64,000 nt of DNA from Lacticaseibacillus manihotivorans DSM 13343 = JCM 12514 (lineage in GTDB: Bacteria > Bacillota > Bacilli > Lactobacillales > Lactobacillaceae). How positions within the stretch are numbered: position 1 is the first letter of the stretch; every line of letters begins with the position of its first letter. The DNA lies in NCBI RefSeq assembly GCF_001435035.1, contig NZ_AZEU01000313.1, positions 1-64,000 of the forward strand, in the 5' to 3' direction. The position numbers and the translations under genes were made by a program. The notes under the pieces are model-generated. The model was not told the DNA's origin and ran no database searches. It saw only the letters and a program-made list of their open reading frames with translations. Shown in pieces: positions 26,347 to 34,834 of the stretch.

Positions 26347-27657
26347 TCAGTCCTTGAAAGCATTGTTCATCGCCTCCAGTGCGTTATTTATGTCGGTGCT
26401 ATCCGCATCTCCATAAACATCTAGTGTCATCTGTGCCGAGCGGTGACCTGCCAACTTAGCAACTATCACGGGGCTGAACTGTTGTTTATTAAGCATATAA
26501 CTGATAAAGCCAGCTCGTAGGTCGTGAAACCGGCTCTTTTTGGTTAAGATACCTTGTTCCATCAAGCTAGGCCGCATCTCACGCCATACATGGCCGAATA
26601 AATCCATATCGTACACGTCGGCAGTATCTAGACGTATCCACAACAGATTGTAGCGAGCACCTGTGACGCCATCGCACCACGTGGGCAAACGTTTAGGGAG
26701 GGTGGCTCTATATGCGTGCAGGGCTTCTGCCACCTTATCGGGTAAGCCTACAGCTCTCTGAGTACCGTTCTTTGTGCCTGCCTTGATAGTCTTCACACGT
26801 AGCCCGTCCTCACCCTTGTATTGAATGAGGGTATGGCGCACGTTTAGCATTGAGTGTTCAAAGTCTATATCTGTCCACATTAGACCCATGACTTCCTCAC
26901 GACGCAAACCACACATAAGACTGATAAGCATACCAGCGCGGAACTTGGGTGGTAGCTGCTCAACAGCTTGTAGCACACCGTCGTACTGGCTAGCTGTAAT
27001 CACCGTCTTTTCCCGATACTCTTTTTGCCGTCCCTCCACTTTACGGCATGGGTTGAATCGTTTGGGAACTACGCCAGCATCTTGGGCGAGTCGAAACACT
27101 TTAGAAACGCTGTGTAGATAGTGATTGAGGGTGTTGTTGGTACATCCCCGAGTAGCTTTTATGCTGTCCAACAGCCCGTCTACATCCTCTGGCGTGAAAC
27201 TGTTTAGCGGTTTAAGATTGAAGGCTGGATAGTCGCGGTTGATGATTTTAAGGTTACTTCTGTGTTGGAGGTCAACGCCCTGTATCGAACCAACTTGCTT
27301 CCTAGAAACAGCAGAACCAGATAACACTGCTTCTTGCTTGATTTGTTGGAAAAATTGACCGTCATGCGCTGGTATATCTCCTTGCGAAGTATATTCGGCA
27401 AACGTCGGGGATGCATCAACTTTCTGCATCGCTTTAGCCTGTTGTACAGGCTCATGAGCAGTTTTATAAGCTTGTTCTTGAGCTTCTATCCATTGCCCGT
27501 ACAACTGGCGGGCTTCCTTAACTGACTTGTTCTTGACTGTTTTCTGTTTGCGCCACGGGGCAAGATTGCTTGAGCCTAAGTAGCACCGAAATACGAACAC
27601 TCCTTTTTCTGTCTGTTGAATGCCGGTAGAGACCGGCTTTTTACTGATTTTTTCCAT
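26347..27657 (-). CDS. int: Tyrosine recombinase / integrase
   Basis: This 436-aa site-specific recombinase likely catalyses insertion and excision at tRNA-Ser. The N-terminal arm-binding part has FRCYLGSSNLAPWRKQK. The SAM-like core-binding domain lies near residues 150-230. The catalytic domain shows the first Arg in LMCGLRREEVMGL, FHDLRAG (box II, with Ala where His is common), LAGHRS and the Tyr nucleophile in LDVYGDAD near the end. The start at 27657 follows AGGAGGTCAAACA; the frame is open farther upstream, without an RBS. It points toward attL, the usual layout. Confidence 0.93.
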   Translation of the reverse strand: MEKISKKPVSTGIQQTEKGVFVFRCYLGSSNLAPWRKQKTVKNKSVKEARQLYGQWIEAQEQAYKTAHEPVQQAKAMQKVDASPTFAEYTSQGDIPAHDGQFFQQIKQEAVLSGSAVSRKQVGSIQGVDLQHRSNLKIINRDYPAFNLKPLNSFTPEDVDGLLDSIKATRGCTNNTLNHYLHSVSKVFRLAQDAGVVPKRFNPCRKVEGRQKEYREKTVITASQYDGVLQAVEQLPPKFRAGMLISLMCGLRREEVMGLMWTDIDFEHSMLNVRHTLIQYKGEDGLRVKTIKAGTKNGTQRAVGLPDKVAEALHAYRATLPKRLPTWCDGVTGARYNLLWIRLDTADVYDMDLFGHVWREMRPSLMEQGILTKKSRFHDLRAGFISYMLNKQQFSPVIVAKLAGHRSAQMTLDVYGDADSTDINNALEAMNNAFKD

Positions 27658-27859
27658 TGTTTGACCTCCTATATGAGGCCAACACCTACAGGAAAAGTGT
27701 AGCGAATCCGTCGAACTCTTACAAGATACAATACAAATATGTCGATTGTTTGAATCTAATTTAATGCGATAACGGGCTATTAGCTCGCACAACGTTCTTG
27801 AATCTCTCTCAATAGCTAGCATGAGACTTTATCACGATAATGCTCACTACAGAGAGCGC

Positions 27860-28990
27860 ATGTCAGGCGGTTCACATATTCGGCTACCGGAAAGGCCATT
27901 TCAGGGCGCTCACAGCGGTGTGGGAGTTATATTTGCCGCTGACCAATTTAATCACGCTATATGCCGACCTGAGGCTCTCTGAGACTACCTGTAGTATGTC
28001 TTAGGGGCAACCCTCAAAAAACTAAGGCTAACTGTGACAATTAGGTAGCGCAACCTTTTCGGCAACGCCGAATTATACGCGCTATGAGCATAACCACCTG
28101 TAATGTCTCTGTGTAAAGCCTAAGGCGAACGGTAGTGAGCCTGTAAGGCGGTAAAATCCTGCATATGTTTGAAGAGCTTGTAGGGTGAGCGTTAGCGATA
28201 CCCTTAAAGCGTTAGTCAGTTTAACCCTGTAGTATGTAATTAGGGGTGGTAGCCTATCCTTTCCGGCGAATGCCGGATACATTGAGGCTATAAATTGAGG
28301 TTACCCCTATAAACCTGTAATGCAGTTTAGCTTTGGTTTTTTGAAATCCCTTTAAGGTTTTAGGCTTTTAGGTTGAGTAGGTCTTAAACTCAACCGTCCT
28401 CAAGGCGACGGCCTTGTGGACTGCCCCGCTTTTGGGCAGGACATAGCTTTTGACCTTGGTTTTAGGTTTTAGGTCTTAGGGTTTTAAGGTCTTTGAGGTT
28501 AAACCTACTATTACTGTATACAGGACTCTACAGGTTAATAGCCTAGTTGTGCTCTTTCCGGCAACGCCGGATACATTAGGCTTACACACTGTAGAAACAT
28601 TGTAATAGGTGAGCGTAGCGAACATTACTCTTATCTCTACAGGTCCAACTGCAAAGTTCAAAACCTTAAAACCTTAAAACCAAGTTCAAACCCCAAGTGA
28701 AAGCCTTAACAGGCTTAAAAACCCTAAAACCTTAAAGCCCAAGTTCAAACCCCTAGTAAACCGTTGCTTTGCAACACAGTTCAAAACCATATCCCTCAGG
28801 CCGACGTGGGTGTTGAGCGTAGCGAATCACCTAAGTCCCTGAAACACTACTTTTGCAATCAACCTACTGTAGTTAACTCTCTTATACTAAAAGATATAGT
28901 GCGTATAAAACAGGGGGTAAAAACGCTGTATCCCTTGGGACAGTATTGATAGAGTGCTACCGTTATAAGTCGTTATAATGGTAGCTAAAA
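27860..28990 (+). ncRNA. Candidate large structured RNA in a 1.6-kb gene-free region
   Basis: Between the integrase (start 27657) and the 413-aa gene (start 29328) no convincing coding frame exists, but hairpins are dense. A 15-base perfect long-range helix (28350-28364 with 28723-28737) encloses a nested one (28480-28490 with 28663-28673). Inside lie strong hairpins at 28371-28395, 28396-28421 (11 pairs, GACG loop) and 28421-28439. A TCCGGC/GCCGGA hairpin inside a second stem recurs three times (28046-28084, 28251-28289, 28540-28582). Three hairpins share a GAGCG(T)TAGCGA-type loop (28182-28204, 28602-28628, 28809-28831). A 13-bp hairpin closes the region (28956-28985). Strand and ends are uncertain; an origin or transfer site is the alternative. 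Confidence 0.5.
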
Positions 28991-29089
28991 GGGACACACT
29001 GGTAAAAGAGGCTTAAGACGCTCAACCATTACAGTCGCAAGGGTTACGGACGTCTACAAGCGTCAATGACAGATTTAGGGTTCAAAGGT

Positions 29090-29145
29090 GATATAATTAA
29101 GTTAGAGATAAAAGTAAGACTACTGTTGACTTAATGGTAGTCTTT
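29090..29145 (+). promoter_or_regulatory. TATAAT plus attenuator-like terminator
   Basis: TATAAT at 29090-29095 is followed by a terminator pairing AGACTAC (about 29117-29123) with GTAGTCT (about 29136-29142) and a T-run. An alternative pairing ATTAAGT / ACTTAAT overlaps the terminator arms. This could make a ~45-base RNA or end the structured region's transcript. Confidence 0.5.
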
Positions 29146-29265
29146 TTCTTTGCCGAAAATTCGGGAGAGTCTGATGATTATTACTACACAAATAACTAAA
29201 TAATCTATAAATAGTTAGTAATGAATGAACCATAGTCTGAAAAATAATAACGCATCATAAATCTA

Positions 29266-29278
29266 ACTGTGTCACAGT
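29266..29278. promoter_or_regulatory. Palindrome ACTGTGTCACAGT upstream of the 413-aa gene
   Basis: A perfect 6-bp dyad around a central T lies 49 bases before the start codon. It may be an operator, for example for the element's XRE regulator; this is inference only. Confidence 0.4.
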
Positions 29279-29327
29279 GCAAATCGAAATATGGACAAGT
29301 GGAAACGCAAAAAGGAGAAAATATAAA

Positions 29328-30569
29328 ATGAAATATAATACTCAGGGATTATTACGCGACTGGCAACACAATAAACCGGCCATGCAAGAGCTAGCACGGC
29401 ATGCCGCCAGCAAGACGGCTCAGAAGCCCACAATTACGGCTATCCTCACTGCGACGAATGCAGAGCGGTTGTTAGGCTGTAAAGTGCAGAAGATTGGCAA
29501 ACAGAAACTAGCGACGCCACCGCGGCAAGCAATTGCATTACTACCATCCTTGGTTGAGGCCATGGGCGACAATGTGGCTAGTCTTCACCAACTGTTGTCA
29601 GCATATTATTCCAACGTCGTTCAGCGTGAAGACTATGTAGCCGCTCTGAAGCTTGGGCTAACAAATATGGTTGCAATTGACTTTCTAACTGACCGCCACC
29701 ATAAGACAACGCCAGCGAGTCAGCGTAAACTTTTTCAAGTGATGGGTCGGGATGATATTTATAGAAATGACAAACGCATTCTGAGCGACGTAGCACGAGC
29801 TGTGTCATTAGCTCTTTTCAACCGGGTGTCGGGGAAACAGCTTACTACCGTGGCTGGCACAGGACTATACCTTACCCGTGATATTATTCGGGATTGCATG
29901 CAGCGACCAACCGAAGCAACAGACGAACAGTTGTCCAACGCACTCGTATTGATGCGGATTGCTGGGTACATACATTTAGCTCAAAATAACGAATTAACCG
30001 ATGCTGGCAAGAAGTTAGTCATTGTTCATGACAAACAAGGCAAGGAAATTGCAAACCATCGCGTGTATGTCGTCAGCGACTTCGGTAAAGCTAATTGGCA
30101 AATGGTACAAAAAAACTTCGCATTAAATTTGAATATACGTTTAGGCCATACAGTATTAGGTCAGTTGTTGGGGAGAGATGTCGTTAGTGCGTATTTTCCT
30201 GACTTGTCTGGTGGCGTTACTCGGCCTGTTATCGGTTTTATGTTATCTCGTGCTTGCGATAGTGCCGACAATACGCCAATTATGACGTTGGCGGTTGCAC
30301 GCGATACAACGCAATCTATCGCAGATGTATCGCCAAGCGCAGCGGCCAAATATGTAGACCAGTGCTTGGTTCTCAAGTCAGTGCAAGCAACGAAAATGTC
30401 TATCAAAGAAGCACGTGAGAATGGATATAACCTTGACGAGTGGCAGATTAATTCACCAGCTGAGAAGCTGATAGTACCTACTAATACTGATGCTCTCATG
30501 ATGTGCATCGAGCGTCTGAAACGCGCGAATATAAAAGGAGTCAAGGTTCACCAATTGTTGAACGACTAG
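29328..30569 (+). CDS. Element protein of unknown function (413 aa)
   Basis: This is a 413-aa basic, soluble protein beginning MKYNTQGLLRDWQHNKPAM. I recognise no family. A region near residues 145-215 looks like helical DNA-binding segments (LSDVARAVSLALFNRVSGK; then LSNALVLMRIAGYIHLAQNNE resembling a winged helix). There are no Walker, HUH, relaxase or recombinase motifs. The RBS AAAGGAG precedes the ATG; an earlier in-frame ATG lacks one. Its place beside the structured region suggests a replication, partition or RNA/DNA-binding partner of that region. This is inference from context. Confidence 0.75.
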   Translation: MKYNTQGLLRDWQHNKPAMQELARHAASKTAQKPTITAILTATNAERLLGCKVQKIGKQKLATPPRQAIALLPSLVEAMGDNVASLHQLLSAYYSNVVQREDYVAALKLGLTNMVAIDFLTDRHHKTTPASQRKLFQVMGRDDIYRNDKRILSDVARAVSLALFNRVSGKQLTTVAGTGLYLTRDIIRDCMQRPTEATDEQLSNALVLMRIAGYIHLAQNNELTDAGKKLVIVHDKQGKEIANHRVYVVSDFGKANWQMVQKNFALNLNIRLGHTVLGQLLGRDVVSAYFPDLSGGVTRPVIGFMLSRACDSADNTPIMTLAVARDTTQSIADVSPSAAAKYVDQCLVLKSVQATKMSIKEARENGYNLDEWQINSPAEKLIVPTNTDALMMCIERLKRANIKGVKVHQLLND

Positions 30570-30622
30570 GATTGGCAATACCGCATTTTCACTGGAGAAT
30601 GAATGCTCAGGTAACTTGAAAA

Positions 30623-30652
30623 CAGGCACACTCGCAATCGTGAGTGTGCCTG
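30623..30652. terminator. Hairpin between the 413-aa gene and the XRE gene
   Basis: Perfect 11-bp arms CAGGCACACTC (30623-30633) and GAGTGTGCCTG (30642-30652) lie between two converging genes. Only a loose T-rich stretch follows, so it is a weak intrinsic terminator. Confidence 0.6.
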
Positions 30653-30746
30653 TGCCGTATTTTCTTGGATTCGGGATGATATGGAGTGCCCGTCGACAAA
30701 ACGAAAACAAGCAAGTATGCATCAAATCGTGCTGTCAATGCTGGCG

Positions 30747-31106
30747 CTACATGCAAATGCCGTTCCCTATATTCTGAGAACGGCTATTTTTTACCATAAG
30801 CATATTTAACAAGTCAAGTATTCTCTTAGAAACGACAATTTGTTTTTCGGGAGGAAGCGAAGTTAACTTACTTATCAGTTTCACAGTATAAGGATTGACG
30901 TTGGTGTTGCTGAAGAGTTCTCCAACTGTTAAGCCTAAAGCATCAGCAACACTAGTCAATTTGGAAACATGGGTGTCTCCAACTGTTCCAAGTTCGAGTC
31001 GTGAGATGAAGCTATCGGAAACGCCCGCCTTTTCGGCTAACTCAGCTATTGTCATCTTTTGGGCGGTGCGATGCGCCCGGATATTTTTCCCAACAGTTTC
31101 AATCAT
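30747..31106 (-). CDS. XRE-family helix-turn-helix regulator
   Basis: This 119-aa regulator has an N-terminal Cro/cI-type HTH (about residues 6-60): IRAHRTAQKMTIAELAEKAG, VSDSFISRLELG and a third helix region ending LGLTVGELF. The C-terminal half has no protease motif, so control by a RecA-type cleavage is not suggested. The start at 31106 follows GGAGGAGCC. It is divergent from the surface-protein gene, with 194 bases between, and may control that gene or the element's own activity. Confidence 0.88.
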   Translation of the reverse strand: MIETVGKNIRAHRTAQKMTIAELAEKAGVSDSFISRLELGTVGDTHVSKLTSVADALGLTVGELFSNTNVNPYTVKLISKLTSLPPEKQIVVSKRILDLLNMLMVKNSRSQNIGNGICM

Positions 31107-31300
31107 TTTGGCTCCTCCGCAAGTCTTTGATTCATATCTCAAATCTAAAGAAAAACGGAAGCATTAAACATAGCTCATACGAACTAAAAAAGGCAGATAA
31201 ATATAGCACATGTGAAGAAATTGTTTATAATGATGGTGTTAGCTTTTAATATTTCAATGTTAAGTAATGTTGGGGAAACAAATTATAGGAGGACACATTT
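31107..31300. promoter_or_regulatory. Divergent promoter region for xre and the surface protein
   Basis: TATAAT at 31226-31231 on the plus strand lacks a good -35, so an activator or relief from repression may be needed. TATAGGAGG lies before the ATG at 31301. The region is A/T-rich. Confidence 0.5.
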
Positions 31301-34051
31301 ATGGTCAGAACACAGAAGCAGACTATTTCAGGAAGTCGTGCAAGGACTCTGGCGGCGGCAGTAGCGGTAACGGCTGTTGCGGGCACTGGATTTGTCAGCA
31401 CGAATCAGGTTCATGCTGCCACAGCAGATGCCGCCACAACCACTGATAAGCAGACGACAGCAACGAATACTACTATAGCCACAGCTAAGCACACGCCTGT
31501 AGAGTCAGCTCAAGCTGATGTCTCGGCAGCACAAAGTGTTGTTGATTCCGCCAAGGCTGATGAGAGGACACAGCAGACCGATTATGACGCTGCAACGTCG
31601 GCGCAAAAGACCGCGCAAAGTGATGCTGATGTGGCTGCTACCAAGACCGATATCGCCCAAAAGACCGTCGATATGGATTCCAAGGCTGTTGAGACGGCAA
31701 GCACGACCGAAGAATTAGCACAGAAGACTGCTGATAGTGCAACGCCTGAAGCTAAGACTGATGCGGCAACCAAGGTTGTGGACGCTCAAGGCGCCGTGAC
31801 CAGCGCCCAGACTGGTGTCTATGCCACCCAGAAAACCGTTGATATGGATACTAAGGCTGTCGATGCCGCACAGTCAGATGTCGATGCGGCTCAGACCAAG
31901 GACATCGACGCCCAGACTGATGTTGACGATGCACAAAAAGCCGTTAATGACGTTGATTTGGCAACCGGCATCACCGGTAACAAGCAGGCTGTTGACAACG
32001 CGCAGGCTGCTGTAACTAAGGCTCAGGCTGAAGTTGATACCGCAACGAGTGCCAAGACTGAAGCTGAAGCTGCTCAGTCCAAGGCAAATGGCACCGCGGC
32101 TGACGCCAAAGGGAATTTTGACGACGCCACTAGCGCGCAGACTACAGCCAAAAATGATTTGATTTCTGCCCAGTCAGATGCCACCACCGCTAAGACCGCA
32201 AACGACAAAGCTCAATCTGCGGTTGAATCGGCCCAAGACGCCGTCGATGCTGCCAACACTGCTCTTGACACGCAGGCCGCAAAGCAGGCTGTTGACAATG
32301 CGCAGGCTGCTGTAACTAAGGCTCAGGCTGAAGTTGATACCGCAACGAGTGCCAAGACTGAAGCTGAAGCCGCTAAGATTCAGGCCGACAGTGACTACGC
32401 TACCGCTAAGACTGCTGCCGATGATGCATGGGGTAAAGACTATATCGCCGATGACGCTCTTGACATCGCTAAGGGTGAAACTCTAATCGCTGAGTCGAAT
32501 GTGGCTGCCGCGCAAAAGGCCTTTGATACTGCTCAGGCCACCCTTGATGCAGCAAGCGGCTCAACTGACACATCTGCTCTTACAGAATCTGTCAAGAATG
32601 CCAAGACCGCATTAGCTGCTGCTCAGTCCAAGTTGAGCGCAGCCCAGATTAGCCAGGCCCAGGCTGAGAGTAAATATGATGGTGCCCTTAACACTGCTAG
32701 CTGGGCGCAGTCGGCAATGAGCGACGCCGTTGCGGTCCAGAAAGCTACCGCCGCTAACGTCACCACTGCAAGTAGCGAACTTACTACGGCACAGGCGTCT
32801 CTTTTAACTGCTAAGGCTGCTTTGGCCAATGCAGAGGCCAATCTTACGGCCAGTCAGCACGACGCGACTAAGCAGGCAAATTTAACCGCGGCCAAGGCCG
32901 CACTTGCTTCGGCTAAAACTACAGCAACTGACAAAGCGGCCGCGCTCAAGACGGCAAATAGTAATCTGACAAGTGCTCAAAACGCATACGACAAGGCCAC
33001 TACTAGTGTAAATACTGCTAAGTCGGCTTACGACAATGCCGTTGCCGCACAGGCCAAAGCTGCAAACATTACCTCAACGGCGGCAACTACTCTGACCGTC
33101 GACCAAGCCAAGCTCAGCTCAGCTAAGTCAACTTTGGCAAACGTCCAATCCGTATATGACAACAGTCTCAAGGCAGCAGACCAAACGCTCAAGCACGCCC
33201 AAGCTGTACTCGTGACCGCTAAGCAGAATAAGGCTGATGCCGACACCAACTTGGCGGATGCCAAGTCCACACTTACTACGGCTCAGTCCCAGCTCACGGC
33301 CGATAAAGCTAAGCTGGACACGGCCAAGTCTGCGCTAACGGATGCCCAGAAAGCACTGACTGATGCACAGTCGGCACAACAAGCCCTTATCGATGCACCA
33401 ACAAAGCTTGAAGCTGCCAAGTCTGCACTAGCTGATGCACAGGCTAAACTTGCCGATGCAAAGTCTGCTCTTGAAGATGCTAAAGCAGCTCAAGCCAATT
33501 ATGAAGATATTCTGGCTAACGCCAAGGAAGGCACTGTAAAGGCTAAGGCTGCACTTGATGCAGCCAAAACAGTTACTGCTGCTGCCCAGACCAAGTTAGA
33601 CGCTGTTAAAGCCGACTTGAAAACCGCTCAAGATGCCGAAACTTTGGCGGAACAGGTTGCACGCGAACAGCGTCGCCTCGAAAGCGAAGCCGTGGCCAAG
33701 AAAAACGGCTACCACGTTGACGGTAGCGCCGTAAAGGATAGCAAAGGCAACACTATCAGCGGCTGGCACGTTGAAAACAGCAAGATGGTTGACGAGTATA
33801 GCAACGTGATTGCTGATACCACAACACCTAAGAAGACCGTTACGAAGTCTGCAAGCTTCACGACTGTTGGCAAGGATAAAACTGCTACTGTTGGTTCTAG
33901 CATGGCGCGCAAGGCGACTGCTAAGGCCGCGAGTGATGCAATGCCACAAACTGGTGATGCTAACGAGGCTGGCGTAAGTGCGATTGGGCTGGCAATTGTT
34001 GCTCTGTTTGGCGGACTAGGACTTGCAGAGCGCAAGCGTCGCATTCACTAA
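31301..34051 (+). CDS. LPXTG-type cell-wall-anchored coiled-coil surface protein
   Basis: This 916-aa secreted protein has a signal peptide (residues 1 to ~40, hydrophobic LAAAVAVTAVAGTGFV, cleavage near VHA-AT). It then has about 750 residues of Ala/Asp/Lys/Gln-rich heptad-like coiled coil. A globular end contains KKNGYHVDGSAVKDSKGN, and a sorting signal MPQTG at 881-885 is followed by a hydrophobic segment and RKRR. The overall build resembles SEC10/PgrA surface-exclusion proteins of Gram-positive plasmids, a tentative match. Residues ~228-257 and ~328-357 are an almost identical repeat. A good RBS is present. It is the element's main cargo, possibly for adhesion, aggregation or exclusion. 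Confidence 0.85.
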   Translation: MVRTQKQTISGSRARTLAAAVAVTAVAGTGFVSTNQVHAATADAATTTDKQTTATNTTIATAKHTPVESAQADVSAAQSVVDSAKADERTQQTDYDAATSAQKTAQSDADVAATKTDIAQKTVDMDSKAVETASTTEELAQKTADSATPEAKTDAATKVVDAQGAVTSAQTGVYATQKTVDMDTKAVDAAQSDVDAAQTKDIDAQTDVDDAQKAVNDVDLATGITGNKQAVDNAQAAVTKAQAEVDTATSAKTEAEAAQSKANGTAADAKGNFDDATSAQTTAKNDLISAQSDATTAKTANDKAQSAVESAQDAVDAANTALDTQAAKQAVDNAQAAVTKAQAEVDTATSAKTEAEAAKIQADSDYATAKTAADDAWGKDYIADDALDIAKGETLIAESNVAAAQKAFDTAQATLDAASGSTDTSALTESVKNAKTALAAAQSKLSAAQISQAQAESKYDGALNTASWAQSAMSDAVAVQKATAANVTTASSELTTAQASLLTAKAALANAEANLTASQHDATKQANLTAAKAALASAKTTATDKAAALKTANSNLTSAQNAYDKATTSVNTAKSAYDNAVAAQAKAANITSTAATTLTVDQAKLSSAKSTLANVQSVYDNSLKAADQTLKHAQAVLVTAKQNKADADTNLADAKSTLTTAQSQLTADKAKLDTAKSALTDAQKALTDAQSAQQALIDAPTKLEAAKSALADAQAKLADAKSALEDAKAAQANYEDILANAKEGTVKAKAALDAAKTVTAAAQTKLDAVKADLKTAQDAETLAEQVAREQRRLESEAVAKKNGYHVDGSAVKDSKGNTISGWHVENSKMVDEYSNVIADTTTPKKTVTKSASFTTVGKDKTATVGSSMARKATAKAASDAMPQTGDANEAGVSAIGLAIVALFGGLGLAERKRRIH
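31982..32370 (+). repeat. Two 89-bp direct repeats exactly 300 bp apart
   Basis: 31982-32070 and 32282-32370 are identical except one base (31999 C, 32299 T). They encode the segment QAAVTKAQAEVDTATSAKTE, keeping frame with a 100-codon period. This suggests recent internal duplication or gene conversion in the stalk. Confidence 0.95.
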
Positions 34052-34084
34052 TAAGTGGTTCTTATGAACGACTAAAACTTGAAG

Positions 34085-34127
34085 GCCCGAAATGACGGCA
34101 CAATATACGTCATTTCGGGCTTCTTTT
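34085..34127 (+). terminator. Terminator after the surface protein gene
   Basis: Perfect 13-bp arms GCCCGAAATGACG (34085-34097) and CGTCATTTCGGGC (34108-34120) are followed by TTCTTTT. Confidence 0.9.
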
Positions 34128-34510
34128 GGGCTAAATTTAATACAAGCAACGTTGTAGCAGTATACTTGAGTCGTCTGGGCATAGACGCAATTTCGACGAG
34201 CTAAATCGCCAAATAACGCACCGTCGTTTCAGTCATTCTCATTTCATGAAAGAAAACTTATTGTGTGTCTGAGCAAACGCCTCCACACAGCTACTGGGGG
34301 TAAAATATTGACTGTAGCTCTATAAACTATATAGGCTTATGACAATAAACAACGGGGCGGGGTGTCGTTCTCGTTACGTTTTGAGTATTTCATCTTTGTG
34401 CTGCGTGAGGGCATAAAAATAGCCTCGCAATACGTGAGGCCGCGTAGGTGTTGGCTAGTGTTATTATATCTATCTCTTAAGTTGCAAAATTATGGATACC
34501 ATAGGGTTTC
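34128..34510. other. Gene-free right end of the element
   Basis: About 380 bases lie between the surface-protein terminator and attR. I see a small hairpin (GCCTCGC/GTGAGGC around 34423-34441) and TTGACT followed by A/T-rich sequence near 34309, but no supported gene. It may hold integrase arm sites. Confidence 0.4.
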
Positions 34511-34570
34511 GACTCGAAATCCGTCGAACCGGCTAATACCGGCGCGCAGGTTCAAATCCTGTACTCTCCT
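34511..34570 (+). repeat. attR: 60-bp direct repeat (3' half of tRNA-Ser)
   Basis: A perfect copy of 26042-26101. The tRNA 5' half is absent here, so this is the displaced chromosomal end of the tRNA gene, not a functional tRNA. Confidence 0.95.
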
Positions 34571-34699
34571 GAAAATTAGTTTTATATTTGAAGTCATCGC
34601 GAACGTTGATCTGACAGGATCTTAACGAAGTGGTGGCTTTTTTGTTATGCAACGCAATCTATTTATTTGTCGGATGAAAATATAGTTCTTGTCAAAAAC

Positions 34700-34834
34700 A
34701 TGGGTAGCCGAGATTGGCGAACGACGTTTGATGATATAAGCGATTCGGACACTCAACGAGAAGTTTTACAAATTTTGCAATGGGAAGCTCAGATTAGTAG
34801 CCCATCGCAGTTTTCACCGCACGCGCAGTCCTAG
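34700..34834 (+). pseudogene. Possible gene fragment next to attR (44 codons)
   Basis: A frame opens upstream of ATG 34700 and reads MGSRDWRTTFDDISDSDTQ, ending by running into the 3' end of the opposite DJ-1 gene. No RBS is present and no family is recognised. The composition looks protein-like, so it may be a remnant truncated by rearrangement. Confidence 0.25.

Larger units (their letters stand above)
26042..34570. mobile_element. 8.5-kb integrative element in tRNA-Ser
   Basis: Identical 60-bp sequences at 26042-26101 and 34511-34570 bound a segment with a tyrosine integrase reading toward attL. It also holds a 1.6-kb gene-free structured region, a 413-aa unknown protein, an XRE regulator and a large LPXTG-type surface protein. 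Insertion at the anticodon-loop-to-3'-end part of a tRNA is the classical tyrosine-recombinase target. No capsid, packaging, relaxase or recognised replicase gene is present. It is therefore either a minimal element mobilised by others, a plasmid-like replicon, or a decayed island. Confidence 0.9.

Noticed and set aside
28082-28949. Open frames of 60-66 codons on both strands in the structured region
   Set aside because: No RBS, no family-like sequence, and they are interrupted by the hairpin modules. The region reads as non-coding.
31982-32370. Repeats in the surface-protein gene considered as a CRISPR-like array
   Set aside because: Only two copies, in frame and coding for coiled coil; no spacers or cas genes.
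34500-34570. Second tRNA-Ser gene
   Set aside because: Only the 3' half is present. The acceptor 5' strand and D-arm are missing, so it is an att remnant.
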